Numbered from the stretch's first letter, positions 10,459-24,083 are shown. The stretch: 64,000 nt of DNA from Agapanthus africanus (GCA_030015575.1 JASDDO010000028.1:26205154-26269153), one strand, 5' to 3'. Numbers and translations: made by a program. Notes: a model not told the origin generated them from the letters alone.

Positions 10459-13006
10459 CCTAGGGTTGCCTTCAGGGTGTATATTGATTTTGAATCCCTG
10501 TTATTTTGTACCAACTATATTATGTAGTATAATATCTATATCTTTGTTAGACAATGAATGATATCATTTTGTGTTGCAAAGTAATGTTATGAATATTAAC
10601 CTAAATCAACAGTTGATTGGGTATGGCACACTAAATAACGGAATCTACGTTCTGAATCAATACACAGTTTTCAATATCCAACACACAAACAAAAGAAAGA
10701 CTTCAGACATAAATGAAGTATTTCTATGGCACTGTAGACTTGGTCATATTAATGAAATAAAACTAATCAAGCTACATAAAGATGGATATTTAAATCCGTT
10801 TGAACATAAATCTTATGTGACTTGCCAGTCTTATATCAAGGGTAAAATGACCAAAACTCCAATTACTGGACACGGAGAGAGAGCTACCGAATTCTTAGGT
10901 CTCATACATAGTGATGTATGTGGACCAATGTCTACACATGTAAAAAGCGGTTATTCATACTTCATAACTTTTACTAATGATTTCTCGAGGTTCGGACACG
11001 TATTCTTGCTAAAACATAAATCCGAAGTTTTCGAAAAATTCAAGGACTATAAAATTGAAGTAGAAAAACAAACTGGTTTGAGCATCAAGAAACTTCGATC
11101 AGATCAAGGTAGAGAGTATTACAGAGTTCGTTAATTTTCTAAAAGAAAATGGGATTCTCTTTCAGCTCACTCATCCGTACACATCACAGCACAACGGTGT
11201 GTCGGAGCGAAAAAATCGTACCCTATTAGATATGGTATGCTTTATAATGAGTGATGCAGGGTTACCACTTTCCTTCTGGGGCATGCATTAGAGACTGTGG
11301 TATATATCTATTAAACAGAGTTCCGACTAAATCCGTGTCCACCACTTCATAAGAGATATGGTATGGAAAGAGACCATCTCTTAAACGAGTTAGGATATAG
11401 GGTTGTCCTGTTTTTGTTAAAAAGCAGAATCCAGACAAACTCGAAACACGATCGTTTTTGTGTAAGTTTGTGGGATATCCTAAACATTCATATGGAAATC
11501 TATTCTACCACAAGCAGGAACAAAATGTGTTTGTTTCTCATTATGCCACATTTTTAGAAAATGAGTATTTTACAAATGATACTATTAGCAATGCGGTAGA
11601 ATTGAAAGAAATTACAGAGCCACAAACTGCTACTAACGATTTAGTTGAACCCGAAGCTTCGATAGAACCCGACGAGCCTCAGCCACTCCATAGATCTAGT
11701 AGGTCTTCTCACCCACCAGAGAGATACTACGGTTTCCTCATTGATGGTGATAGAGAAGATTGTATCACGGAAGATGATGATCCAACCATTTTTCAGCAGG
11801 CTATCATGAGTAGTGACTCGGTCACTACTCGTTAAAGTGGCTAGATGCTATGCGATCCGAAATGGCATCCATGCATACCAATAAAGTATGGACTTTAGAA
11901 GTTGCACCTCCTGGAGTAAAACCCGTAGGGTGAAAATGGATTTTTAAGAAAAAGATTGGAGTGGATGGACAGGTGGAGACCTATAAAGGTAGACTTGTAG
12001 CAAAAGGTTTTCATCAAATACCAGGATTGGACTATGATAAGACATTTTCTCCAGTAGCTATTCTTAAATCCATTCAAATCGTACTTGCTATTTCTACTTA
12101 CTACGACTATGAAATCTGACAGATGGACGTTAAAACTGTATTTCTAAATGGTGATTTATAAGAATGCGTTTCTATGGGTCAGCCAGAGGGCTTCATTAAC
12201 ATTACGAGTAGCGAAAAGGTATGCATATTGCTTAAATCCATTTATGGATTAAAGCAGGCATCACGGAGTTGGAACATCTACTTTGATGATGTGATCAAAG
12301 AGTTTGATTTTATCAAAAATGTAGATGAACCTTGCATTTATAAAAAGATTGTAGAGGGTACGGTCACATTTCTCGTATTGTATGTGGATGACATTCTCTT
12401 GATAAGAAATAACGTTCCTATACTACAATCGATCAAACTATTCCGATCACAAAGGTTCTCCGTGAAGAATCTGGGTGATGCCCCGTACATCTTAGACATT
12501 AAAATCTATAAAGATAGATCTAAGAGAATGTTGGGATTGTCCCAATCCAGATACATAGACACCATACTAAAGAGTTTTAGTATGGAAGAGTCTAAGCGGG
12601 GTAATTTACCTGCTTGTCACGGAATCACCCTCTCCAAAGATGAGTGTCCAAAGTATGATGAAGAGAGGGCTCACATAAGTGTTATACCCTACACTTCAGC
12701 TGTACGGTCTATCATATATGCGATGTTATATACTCACCGGATGTAGTTTACGCACTAAGTGTAGTAAGCATATATCAATCCAATCCAGGGGAGAAACACT
12801 GGATAGATGTAAAGAACATTCCTAAGTACTTACGAAAAACTAAAGAAATATTCTTGGTGTATTGTAACGGGGATCTCCAAATGGAGGCCTTTACCGATTC
12901 CAACTTCCAGAGTGACAAAGATGACAACAAATCTATCTCGGGTTTTGTGCCCACAATGGAGAGACGGTCTATTGGAAAAGTTCCAAACATGACACCGTTG
13001 CAGACT
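10459..13006 (+). pseudogene. Outer copia: integrase, RT and start of RNase H
   Basis: The gag-pre-integrase domain (FLWHCRLGHINEIK, CQSYIKGKMTK) is at about 10710-10860. The integrase core (HSDVCGPM, FTNDFSRFG, LRSDQGREY) follows to about 11250 and the integrase C-terminal part with LHRSSRSSHPPERY to 11720. RT is at about 11840-12750 (GLKQASRSWN, LYVDDILLI), and RNase H begins near 12850 (FTDSNFQSDKDD, GFVPTMERRSIGK, DTVAD). The long Athila element sits in the RNase H part, which resumes at 23983 with TMEAEYITAN. The closest relative in the window is the minus-strand copia at 53201-63738. Angela-like lineage is judged from LTR and RT wording. It is decayed, with several breaks. Confidence 0.85.
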
Positions 13007-14528
13007 TGATTGATCTAGATTTATGTGTAGTAGTTAACCGCAATCAATAACGGTGTCGCGTGTAGCTAGACCGAGATGAGCACGGGTCGTCCTCAGGGAA
13101 ACGTTGAATATTTTAATCTTACTTTAGACTTGTTGAGAAAGAAAGGAGGAAGAATAAGGAATGGTGAAGAATGGTTGTAGCATCTAGATCTACGTTAAAC
13201 ACGGATACAAAATATAGATCTAGATTAACTACGGAGGTAAGTTTAATATTAAAAGGGGGCTTGTAGGGTTCATTTGGATTTAGTAGTCATGGATGATTAA
13301 TTAAAGACTACTCCTTTTATCCTTTAATAGATTTAAAACTAGATCTACAGTGGTGCATGTAGATTAGGATTTCTGGAAGGAAAAAGGGTTCCAACTCTTA
13401 ACCCCTATCTCGATATGGAACTCCGTTCATATCTAGCCTTTACTAAAACAATTGTTAATCTAATCTCTAATCGTGGTCGCGATTATCAATGAATTGATAG
13501 CGCGTCCAATTAGGATGGTAACTATTTTTTTGATAAAATTTATAAACTTTATAGGACTTAAAAAGAGTTTAAAGATCTTCATCATCCATTAACCTACCTT
13601 AATCCCATGAACCCTAACAAGCAAAGAATTACTCACGCATGTTGGGAGAAGAAGAGATGGAGAGGGAAATCATATTAAAACTACAAAGAGATAGAATAAG
13701 AAAACAACTATCTTTATTAATCAACAAAATTCATTTACACTTTGTTCCCTTAGAAAATGATTACAAAAATGCTGGTTTGCTTCTCGATCTCTTCTAAGGA
13801 GGTAGATGAACCGTTGATGATCAGCCTGGATGCGTGAGCCTGTCGTGGACTTCGCGATCTCTTCAGCTTGATTCTTTTTCTAAGAGGCTCTCGGTCCTTA
13901 TTTATAGTCCCAGAGTCAGAACCCTAGTTTCCTAATATGGAAACTAGTTGTTAGGATCCTAACCACCAAAATCCCATATCTCAACTACTCAAATCCGCGG
14001 CGGAACCGCGGCCAATAGGTGGGTTTGGCCGCGGTTCCGCGGCCAAGTAGGGGGATCGTCACATTTTTTTCTGGGGCTTTATCTTGATGACACGTGGTGA
14101 TCTTTTCACATTTCTGGAAACTGAAAATCTTCTCTTTGTCACTACCAGAATTGATTTCTTTAGTTTACTTTCTTAATTAGGCAGGTTTGTTTTGCCAACT
14201 TTGATTTCCTTGATTTCAATCCTGAAAATTCTGCACAATAACTCAACAAATAATATTAGTAGAGTTTGTTTCATTTTGATATTAACTTAACCATTAAGAA
14301 TTGGTCAAAGGTATTTAATAAGGTAAGCATATTTAAATGGGCCAAATATTACATGGATATTATATGCTTACTTTTTCCTACATAATGTTAATTATAATAT
14401 ATAAACACATGAAAATAGTATTTTTACAGATAAACCCTCATATGTATCATTATTATAATAAACACCTTTATTATATAGAAATAGTAGGAAAAATGTCATA
14501 TTAAATGTGCAGTTTTATCAACTGAACA
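13007..14528 (-). mobile_element. 3' LTR of the long Athila element
   Basis: 1,522-bp LTR. In plus coordinates it runs from TGATTGATCTAGATTT to CAACTGAACA. The TATA box (minus) is at 13899-13906 and GC-rich palindromes lie at 13993-14044. It is homologous to the LTRs of the short Athila-type element over most of its length. Confidence 0.93.
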
Positions 14529-15885
14529 AATACCCCCAAACTTAACTTTGATCGTCCCGAGCAAACCAGTTATTCAAGAGAAGGAGAAAAAAAAAGCTAA
14601 GCACACTTTCGTAGGCAACACGATTGCACTGAGCGCGTGCAACAAGCCATTAAACCTCTAGGTGTCCCTAATAGGAGGAATGTTGTCTCCTGAGGGTTTT
14701 CAACGGATTACACCCACAAAATCTTATAAAAGAGAGATGGTAAAAATTACATATAAAGATAAAAACTATAAAAGAAAGAACTTGAAAATAAGAGTTTTCA
14801 ACTACACCAGTTTTTCAGTTGCTATGAGCCTTATCTTAATGGTCATGAAAAAATGTTAGAAATCACATCATCCCTCAATAAAACATCGCTTTTAGTTTTC
14901 CTCCCTATCTTTCCTCCAAACATTGATCATATACTCCTACGTGTGTGAACTGGACATCTCTATACTCGGAGAATTCAATTCAAGCAATCATACTCTTGTC
15001 CATCTAGCTTAGTACTTTTTAATCGATATTTATATAGAATATGCTCACACATTTTTCATGCGACCGTTAATACTTCTTGAGGTACTAACCGACCGATTAC
15101 TCCTATGCTTGCTAATTAGGTGCTTTTCCTCGTCTTGCAACACCTAAGGATTAGCAGTGGCTCCCAAACCAGTTAGTCTAAAGCACTAGGTGATAAAGCA
15201 CCCTCGCTATATTTTTTTTTGCTGCCTCGGTGATAACAAAACCAGTGTTCATTTTTCTTTTCACCATTTTATCTTTTATTCTCCACTTTTATTTTCTTCA
15301 TACTTTAGTTTTTAGACAAGAATATTTCAAGGTATCCTCTACTATCCCGAGTTTCAAGATGTGTGTAAGTGCGTATAGTAGGGTATCCACGTTCAAATGT
15401 TTGGCTTTCAGAATATGAACTATTTTTCAGGCTTCTTTTTATTCTCAGATTAGTAATTTCCTCTATCTTACTAACCCTTGGGACAACAGCTACTAGTTTT
15501 GTTTAAGAAAATATCTAACTTTCTTGTTTTTCTTAAACTATTCCCATCTTTCAAATATAATATTTTTCACTTTCTACTCTTTTATTAAAAAATAAATTTT
15601 GAATGCCCAGTGTGAAAGATAATTCAGTGAATACAAACCTCCCCCCCAAATCTGTTTTCAGCAGTGTTCTCACTGATGTTGTCTTTTGAGAGCATGGACC
15701 TGTATATTTGGGGAGAGACAAAAAGGGGTAAAATAATAGTTAAATGAAAACTACCCCCAAACTTGTTCTTTGGCACGCACAGATATTCAGTTAAGTCCTT
15801 TTCACTCACCTCCATTCTTAAAATAAGAAAATATTGCCGAAACATGGAGGTGAGGCGGAGGAATTCAGTTATGATAAAGTGGCTC
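14529..15885 (-). other. 3' non-coding region of the long Athila element
   Basis: Contains three polypurine-type tracts seen as C-runs on the plus strand: 14529-14543 next to the LTR, 15637-15655 and 15750-15765. An antisense 65-aa ORF is at 14662-14859. It is homologous to 7526-8941 of the short element. No envelope-like gene is seen. Confidence 0.75.
14662..14859 (+). CDS. Small antisense ORF, counterpart of 8602-8802
   Basis: A 65-aa ORF reading MSLIGGMLSPEGFQRI, antisense to its element and at the matching place upstream of the 3' LTR. It is basic and Lys/Tyr-rich with a hydrophobic C-terminus. The only support is its match in the other Athila-type element. It may be fortuitous. Confidence 0.3.
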   Translation: MSLIGGMLSPEGFQRITPTKSYKREMVKITYKDKNYKRKNLKIRVFNYTSFSVAMSLILMVMKKC

Positions 15886-16960
15886 CTATAAAAACAAGAG
15901 CTCTTTCGCTGGGTCAGCAGAGAAATATGGTTTTAATCTATGCCCATTTATTTTAAAAATTGAACCGTTTTTCAAATTTTCAACTTCTACTGCCCCGTGC
16001 GGGTGTACATACCGCACCACAAAAGGTCCTTTCCAACGAGATTTAAGCTTACCTGGATGAAGATGGAGACGAGAATCGTAAAGAAGGACTTGTTGCCCTG
16101 ATGTGAAAGTTTTTCTAAAAAGATTTTTATCGTGGAACACTTTAGTCCGGTTCTTTACTATCACCGCATTATCGTAAGCTTCATCGCGGAGTTTGCTTAG
16201 CTCATTCAATTGCAGCTTCCGATAGCTGCAAGCTTGATCAAAATCAAAGTTAAGCTCTTTAATAACCCACATTGCCTTATGTTCGATCTCGACAGGAAGG
16301 TGGCATGCCTTCCAAAACACAAGGCGGTATGGAGACATACCAAGATCAGTCTTATAAGCAGTGCGAAATGCCCAAAGAGCATCCATCAATTTGGTTGGCC
16401 AATTTTTACGATTTTTAGAAACCGACTTCTCCAAAATTTGTTTGATTTGCCTATTCGAGATCTCAGCTTGCCCGCTTGTTTGGGGATGATAGGGCGTAGA
16501 AAGTTTGTGAGTGATTGAATATTTCTGCATCAAAGCCTCGAAAGACCGATTACAGAAATGTGTACCGATGTCGCTAATTATAGCGCGAGGGTGTCCGAAT
16601 CGCGAAAAGATATTTTTTTTAAGGAACTTAATGACAACTTTGTTGTCATTAGTGCGCACAGTATTACTTCCACCCATTTCGAGACGTAATCAACCGCTAA
16701 GAAGATATAAAAATTCCCAAAATAGTTGGGAAAAGGGCCCATAAAATCAATACCCCAAACATCGAATATTTCCACAACCAATATAGGTTGGGGCCGCATC
16801 TCGTTTCTTCGTGAAATCCGCCCCAAATGCTGACATCGCGGACAAGTTTTGCAATAATCATATGCATCTTTAAATAATGTTGGCCAATAAAAGCCACATT
16901 GCAAAACTTTCTCCGCCGTTTTTCGAGGACCAAAATGACCGCCGCATGCCTGATCATGAC
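15886..16960 (-). pseudogene. Athila integrase region
   Basis: In element order: the zinc-binding part (FYWPTLFKDAYDYCKTC followed by PRCQ) at about 16840-16900, core segments VEIFDVWGIDFMGPFP and YVSKWVE, then [18 protein letters not shown] and [17 protein letters not shown]. It ends with the C-terminal part ([23 protein letters not shown]). This is an ordinary Athila/Ty3 integrase of nearly full reach. It is decayed. Confidence 0.88.
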
Positions 16961-17229
16961 AAAATTATAACACACTCTTAAATTTATCGTTAGGGATACA
17001 CCTGCGAATGATTTGATCGGAACAATACTTAAACAGATAAGGTCCATCCCAGTAAAAGTATTTTATTTGGGATAGAAATCGAAGTTTGTCTTGTTTCGAC
17101 CAATTGCTAAGAATAAGTCCCGTCGCTAGATAATTCATAATATCCATGAACCAAGGTTCGTAGGATACAGTCAAGAGCTGTTCGTCAGGAAATGAGTCAT
17201 TTATCGGCACGGTCAATGTTGGTGAAGAA

Positions 17230-18560
17230 GTGATGCGTGAAAGATGGTCGGTTACAACGTTTTCACATCCACTCTTGTCTCGGATGACAAGATCAAATTC
17301 TTGTAACAACAGGATCCAACGGATTAGCCTGGACTTAGCATCCTTCTTCGATAAAAGGTGTCGTAGGGCGGAGTGATCAGTGTAAACCACTATTGGCGAA
17401 CCAATCAAGTTGGGCCTGAATTTTTCTAATGCAAATACAACTGCCAAGAGTTCTTTCTCGGTAGTTGTGTAATTTATTTGTGCATCATTCAAGTTCCTAC
17501 TTGCATAGTAAATTACATGTGGCATCTTATCAATGTGCTGTCCTAAGACCGCACCAATAGCAAAATCTGATGTATCACACATAAGCTTGAACGGGTGGTT
17601 CCAATCCAGAGATGATAGAATGGGGGCTGTAGTGAGCGATCCTTTAAGCGATTCAAAAGCAGCCCCACAATCCGAATCGAAGTGAAATGTAGTATCCTTG
17701 GCCAATAGAAGAGTTAAGGGTCTAGCAATTTTGCTAAAGTCCTTAATAAATCTCCTATAAAATCCTGCATGATTAAGGAAGGATCGTATATCTTTGACGC
17801 GTTTGGGACTAGAGAGCTTATGAATGACATCAATTTTAGCTTTGTCAACCTCAATGCCTTTTTGTGAAATTATATGTCTAAGGACAATACCTTCTTGGAC
17901 CATAAAATGGCATTTTCCCAATTCAAAGTTAAGTTCTTATCCTTACAGCGGGTAAGAACTGCGTCAAGATTACGAAGGCAGTCCTCAAAGGAGTCCCCAA
18001 AAATGGAGAAATCGTCCATAAAAATTTCCAGAAAATTCTCAACCATGTCTGAAAATATCCCCATCATACACCGCTAAAATGTAGCGGGAGCGTTGCATAA
18101 CCCAAAGGGCATGCGTCTATAAGCAAAAGTACCGAAATGACAAATAAATGTGGTTTTATCTTGATCCTTTTCGGCGATGGGGACCTGGTTATAGCCAGAG
18201 TATCCATCCAAGAAACAATAGTATTCATGTCCAGCTAATCGTTCTAACATCTGGTCAATGAAAGGTAGAGGGAAGCGATCTTTTCTCGTCGCGGTATTGA
18301 GTTTTCTGTAATCAATACATACGCGCCACCCAGTTTGGGTGCGTATTTGGATTAACTCATTAGACTCATTAGTTATGGCCGTGATGCCAGACTTTTTAGG
18401 GACTACGTGAATCAGACTTACCCATTGGCTATCAGATATAAGGTAAATTATACCACTATCAAGGTACTTGACGATTTCTTTCTTTACCGCCTCCTTCATA
18501 ACGAGATTTAACCGTCTTTGTGGGTCTCGGGTTGGTTTGGCTTCATCCATCAGATGTATA
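17230..18560 (-). pseudogene. Athila reverse transcriptase and RNase H region
   Basis: RT begins near 18560 (RDPQRRLNLVMKEAVKKEI) and shows WRVCIDYRKLN, FLDGYSGYNQV, RRMPFGLCNAPATF and FMDDFSIFG, down to about 17750 ([20 protein letters not shown]). RNase H follows ([44 protein letters not shown]) to about 17230. The motifs are those of the Athila lineage. It is decayed. Confidence 0.9.
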
Positions 18561-18599
18561 TAATGTTCAACAATTAAGGGACTAATTCCTTTGATGTCA

Positions 18600-19567
18600 G
18601 CCATTGTCCAACCAAATGCTTGCCGATTTGATCTCAACACTGCCAAAAGTGCGTTCTCTTGTTCTAAGGCTAGAGAAGCGGATATGATCACCGGCAAAGT
18701 CTCATTCTCACCTAAATATGCATATTTAAGATGAGAAGGTAGCGGTTTGAGATCAAGTATTGGCGGAGAGACAATAGAAGGTGGGTTAAGGGAATGATAT
18801 TCGGACTCCCTAAGAGCTTCAAAACTTGCATAGGATATTAACTCGGAAAGTGCTACCGACTTTTGCGACGAGTCAACGGATTCAAACTCAGGGACGGACT
18901 CATTGAACATATCCTCACTATGAAGTTGTGCAAGATCAAACGATGTCTCACTAGTGTTGTTGAGATCATCAAAGCAAAGTTCCTCCTCCATGCAGCTTTC
19001 GGGAGCTATCTCGTGGATGGAACAAACATCAAGAAAATGAGCAGAAGGTTCAGATGGTTGACTTCCTAGCTTGTAAATATTAAGCTCAATTGTCATCTTC
19101 CCGAAGGATAAGTTCATAGAACCGTTACGATAATTAATTACAGCGTTAGAAGTTGCTAGGAAGGGTCGACCGAGTATCACCGGGATTTGATTGCGTGGGT
19201 TTGCCACATGCTGTGTATCTAAAAAAATAAAGTCCACAGGGAATATGAATTCCCTGACTTTAATTAACACATCCTCTAATTCACCCTGAGGTTTGGTGAT
19301 TGATCGGTCTGCCATCTGGAGAGTACAATGGGCGGGTTTCAACTCTCCAATCCATAACTGCTCGTATACTGAATAAGGAAGCAAGTTAACGCTTGCGCCA
19401 AGGTCGAGTAAAGTACGATTAATATTTTTACCCCCAATAGAAATAAAGATGGTAGGACAGCCAGGGTCCTTACGTTTCTTTGGTATTTGCTGGGTAAAAG
19501 CTGTGCTAACATTACTCATCATGAAAACCTTTTTCGGCACTTGAGTTTTTCTCTTCCTAGTGCACAA
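18600..19567 (-). pseudogene. Athila protease region and linker
   Basis: The aspartic protease segment is at about 19140-19480 (IGGKNINRTLLDLGASVNLL, ILGRPFLATSNAVINY), the place of the catalytic D-[ST]-G motif in this lineage. An acidic linker of about 130 residues (for example SCMEEELCFDDLNN) follows before RT. It is part of the decayed long Athila element. Confidence 0.82.
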
Positions 19568-19597
19568 GTATTTAAGGATTCTTGCATAAGATGGGAC

Positions 19598-21490
19598 TTA
19601 TTGAATAGCACCTAAGAGAGGAATATTTACGTTAACTTGCTTAAACATTTCCACAATCTTCTCCATTTGTGGGTTAGGTCTGTTGACCCTTAATCTGTTT
19701 GGAAATGGAGCTTGATCAATAAGTTTTGGGTCCAACATTTGTGGAGAAGATTGTGGGGACGGATTCGATCCCAAAATTGGAGTGGGAATCGTCTTAGATA
19801 GATTGGGTGAAGTGTTCGAGCCTTGGGGAAAATGGAGAATAGGCTCGGATGAAGGTGAGAGACTAGACGAATTAGGGGAAGAAGTAGAAGCTGGGGTATC
19901 ATTGGTATCACTAACATCATCAGCTGATTCACCTACTCGGTTATTTAGCACTTTCCCGATCTCAACGTAGTAACGACACTCACGTTATGATTTTGTGAGT
20001 GGCCAGGATTCGGTAGGGATTGAGATGGGAGTTTCCCTTTCTCTCTTGCACTCATTGCGGCGTTCAATTGTGCAATTTGCTTTTCTATTGATTTAATACT
20101 CTCACCGCGGGAGGCGGAGTCTTTCTTTATGGTATCAATAGAAGACTTCATATCAGCCGACATTTGAATGGAATGTTTTATAAAAAAATCCAAAGTTTGT
20201 GCGAGTGAAGAGTTATCAGTACCGGCCAATTGCGGTGCAGAAGTGTTGGCCGAATTTTGAAAATTTTGTGACTAAAAGGGGTGCTAACTTTGTGGTTGTG
20301 GTTGTGGTTGCTGTTGAGGAGGTCTTTGATAATTGCTTTGGAACTGGTTTTGATTTTGGGGTTGGTTTTGGTTCCAAGCAAAGTTAGGATGATGCCTCCA
20401 TCCATGATTATACGTGGAAGAATAAGGATTATTTCTACAAGCAGCATTAGTTTGCTCGTGACCTTGAAATGGTGCATTATAAGGACATTCTTCCATCAAG
20501 TGTGAAGGATCTGAACAGTAACCACACACGGTCTTGGGAAGCGTTACCTGATTTAGGGAGACTGATGAGAATTTGTTCTCAATAGCGTCGAGTTTCTTCT
20601 GCATCGCTGCCATTTCGGCTTTTACTGCGATGGAAAAATTGAGCTGATGAATACCTCCCCTAGATGAAGGCGGTCTTACGCTTTTCCACTACAAAGTGTT
20701 TTCGGCGAGGTCTTCCAGATATTTCCAAGTTTCACCATCATCTTTAGACATGAAATTGCATTGACAATTTTTTTCAAGCATCTGCTTTGTCGCTGGATTA
20801 ATGCCCTCATATATAATTCGGCACAAATCCCATCTATTTATTCCATGATGAGGACATTGGACAAGCAGATCCTTGAAACGTTCAAAGCACTTCCAAAATG
20901 GTTCATTGGGAAGCTGGGTAAACTGATTGATCTCGCTCCTAACACGGGCGATCTTATGGTTTGGGTAAAACTTCTTAAGAAATGCTATTACGAAGTCATC
21001 CCAATTAGTGATAGAGTGTGCAGCAGTATTATAAAGCCACTTTTCTGCCAAGTCGCACAGAGTGAATGGAAGAAGACGCAAGCGCATAGCATCCACAGTC
21101 AGTTGTGAAGTACCCATCATTGTGCATACGTTTTCGAATTTAGTGATGAAAACGTACGCATCTTCAGACTCAAGCCCATGAAATTTGGGTAACAGGTTGA
21201 TGTAGTGGGGTTTAATTTCAAAATTATCCCCGTTGGCTGGTGGAATAGATAAACAAGTGGGAAGTGGACCACGGATTGGATAGCATCTTTCTCAGAGAGA
21301 GATGTGCGGCGGATTCTGCTCACCTACTGGCAGTGGCAGCATGGTGTTATAATTTGATGGAGTACCGTCCATCTCGGTCGATGTGGAGGATGGTGGGGAA
21401 AAAGAAGATGAAGAAGTACCGACCTCGGAGTCGATAGCAGGAACGCGGACAAGACGGGCACTAGAATCCCGTGTCCAGCCGAGCATGCAC
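19598..21490 (-). pseudogene. Athila gag region
   Basis: The Retrotrans_gag core is at about 20850-21100 (MRLRLLPFTLCDLAEKWLYN, FYPNHKIARVRSEI, ERFKDLLVQCPHHGI). A CCHC-type zinc knuckle is at about 20475-20525 (CGYCSDPSHLMEECPY), followed by a Gln/Pro/Asn-rich tract at 20284-20400. The C-terminal part is Ser/Pro-rich. The family order is normal. It is decayed. Confidence 0.85.
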
Positions 21491-21515
21491 TAAACGATTT
21501 TAGCGCAAGTGGCAA

Positions 21516-22444
21516 CGTGTGTACTTTTAAAAATGGTCTGTTTTGAAAAGTGTGTCGGACTTAGACAAATCACACAAAAATGCACAAACAACCCTAGAAC
21601 TAAGGTTACCTAGGTCAAGTCTCTAGACCGCTCCTAGACTTCCAAAGGACAAGCCGTAGGATCAATCCTCTATCACCTCTTTGCTACTCTTGTGGCCAGC
21701 TAAGTGCCAGGTAAGTAGGAGGTATCCGCTATATGAATCACCGAAAATAGCGGGCCTAATTAAGTAACCACCTGCCTTAGACACACTTGCCTAGGCGCCA
21801 CAAAAGTAATGCGGATAAGCGATAAATTACCCACGACATTCCTTTGTCCTTAATGAGCGCGACAGTCTTTAGAGTCTTATCTAGATTTTTTTTTAAATTA
21901 ATGTAGGGTTGATGCAGATGCTCGTTTTTTGATTTGCGGGGCCTAGGAAGGGTGATAAAATCCCTAAATAATCTGAATTTTGGTCTTGCCCCTTAAAAAT
22001 CCGTATTAAAATATGAATTAACAAACCAATTACAAAACTTTGCAAAAAGATTTTTGAGCGGCAAAATTTTGCAAAGAATCCGGCAGAAAAAATATTTTAT
22101 TGGATTTCAGAGGAGAGAGAAAGAGTTGAGAAACTTACCAGAGAAGTTACGACCCCTAACTCCTCCCTTTAGCCGCGCTTCCTCCGCTAATGTGCTACTT
22201 GTGCCGCGGTTCTGCCACAAGGAAGAAGGATCAGTTGATGAATTTTTGCTCCGTGGCCTTCTGTACTCCTCTGGATCTCGATGAATGTCTCTGTCTTTCT
22301 GTTTCCTCAAGTCTATGACTCCAGATCTTCTTGCAAAATTCACACACAATTTGTTAAATATACAATTTGCAGTTTTATTTTAATTATGATATAGATCGAA
22401 TAAGAATTCAACACAAATAGTAAGAATAAAAAATTACGCACGTA
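21516..22444 (-). other. 5' leader of the long Athila element
   Basis: Non-coding, between gag and the primer-binding site. It is collinear with 5083-5887 of the short element. No other feature is seen. Confidence 0.7.
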
Positions 22445-22462
22445 TCCCCGGCAACGGTGCCA
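22445..22462 (-). other. Primer-binding site of the long Athila element
   Basis: On the minus strand it reads TGGCACCGTTGCCGGGGA, two bases from the 5' LTR and identical to 5065-5082. Confidence 0.9.
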
Positions 22463-22464
22463 TT

Positions 22465-23977
22465 TGATTGATCTAGATTTATGTGTAGTAGTTAACCGCA
22501 ATCAATAACGGTGTCGCGTGTAGTTAGACCGAGATGAGTACGGGTCGTCATCAGGGAAACGTTGAATATTTTAATCTTACTTTAGGCGTGTTGAGAAAGA
22601 AAAGAGGAAGAATAAAGAATGGTTGTAGGATCTAGATCTACGTTAAACACGGATACAAAATATAGATCTAGATTAACTACGGAGGTAAGTTTAATATTAA
22701 AAGGGGGCTTGTAGGTTCATTTGGATTTAGTAGTCATGGATGATTAATTAAAGATTACTCATTTTATCCTTTAATAGATTTAAAACTAGATCGGCAGTGA
22801 TGCATGTAAATTAGAGTTTCTGGAGGGAAAAAGGGTTCCCACTCTTAACCCCTATCTCGACATGGAACTCCGTTCATATCTAGCCTTTACTAAAACTATT
22901 GTTAATCTAATCTCTAATCGTAGTCACGATTATCAATGAATTGATAGCGCGCCCAATTAGGATGTTAACTATTCTTTTGATAAAGTTTATAAACTTTATA
23001 CGACTTAAAAAGAGTTTAAGGATCTTCATCATCCATTAACCTACCCTAATCCCATGAACCCTAACAAGCGAAAAATTACTCGCGCATGTTGGGAGAAGAA
23101 GAGATGGAGAGGGAAATCATATTAAAATTACAAAGAGATAGAATAAGAAAACAACTACCTTTATTAATCAACAAAATTCATTTACACTTTGTTCTCTTAG
23201 AAAATGATTACAAAAATGCTGGTTTGCTTCTCGATCTTTTCTAAGGAGGTAGATGAACCGTTGATGATCAGCCTAGATGCGTGAGCCTGTCGTGGACTTC
23301 GTGATCTTTTCAGCTTGATCCTTTTTCCAAGAAGCTCTCGGTCCTTATTTATAGTCCCAGAGTCAGAACCCTAGTTTCTTAATATGGAAACTAGTTGTTA
23401 GGATCCTAACCACCAAAATCCCATATCTCAACTCCTCAAATCCGCGGCGGAACCGCGGCCAATAGGTGGATTTGGCCGCGGTTCTGCGGTCAAGTAGGAG
23501 GATCGTCACATTGTTTTTCTGGGGCTTTATCTTGATGACACGTGGTGATCTTTTCACATTTCTGTAAACTGAAAATCTTCTCTTTATCACTGCCAGAATT
23601 GATTTCTTTAGTTTACTTTTTTAATTAGACAGGTTTATTTTGCCAACTTTGTTTTCCTTGACTTCAGTCCTGAAAATTTTGCACAATAACTTAATAAATA
23701 ATATTAGTAGAGTTTGTTTCATTGAGATATTAACTTAACCATTAAGAATTGGTCAAAGGTATTTAATAAGATAAGCATATTTAAATGGGCCAAATGTTAC
23801 ATGGATATTATATGCTTACTTTTTCCTACATAATGTTAATTATAATATATAAACACATGAAAATAGTATTTTTACAGATAAACCCTCATATGTATCATAT
23901 ATTATAATAAACACATTTATTATATAGAAATAGTAGGAAAAATATCATATTAAATGTGCAGTTTTATCAACTGAACA
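22465..23977 (-). mobile_element. 5' LTR of the long Athila element
   Basis: The 1,513-bp partner of 13007-14528, differing from it by about 4-5%. The TATA box (minus) is at 23346-23353. Confidence 0.93.
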
Positions 23978-23982
23978 AGAAT

Positions 23983-24083
23983 CAACGATGGAAGCTGAGT
24001 ACATTACTGCAAATGATGCTGCCAGAGAAGCAGTCTAGATATGAAAGTTCATCTCAGAGCTTGGAGTAGTTCCAACCATTATT
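23983..24083 (+). pseudogene. Outer copia: RNase H fragment
   Basis: Reads TMEAEYITANDAAREAV followed by FISELGVVPTII, the middle of a copia RNase H. It links the long Athila insertion to the solo gypsy LTR. It continues at 52213 with DPIHFYCDNN. Confidence 0.85.

Larger units (their letters stand above)
13007..23977 (-). mobile_element. Athila Ty3/gypsy element with gag-pol, inserted in copia RNase H
   Basis: The two LTRs (13007-14528 and 22465-23977) start TGTTCAG and end GATCAATCA in element orientation. The Athila primer-binding site is at 22445-22462 and the polypurine tract at 14529-14543. The TSD is AGACT at 13002-13006 and AGAAT at 23978-23982, one mismatch. The insertion splits the copia RNase H (DTVAD before, STMEAEY after). 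Internal parts in element order are leader, gag, protease, RT, RNase H and integrase, then about 1.35 kb of 3' non-coding DNA without an envelope-like ORF. RT carries FMDDFSIFG and integrase [13 protein letters not shown], both typical of Athila. The LTRs differ by about 4-5% by eye (roughly 1.5-2 million years at 1.3e-8). It is decayed, with several breaks. Confidence 0.93.

Noticed and set aside
14529-15885. Envelope-like gene in the long Athila element
   Set aside because: Some Athila elements carry one here, but no long frame or membrane segment is visible between integrase and the 3' LTR.
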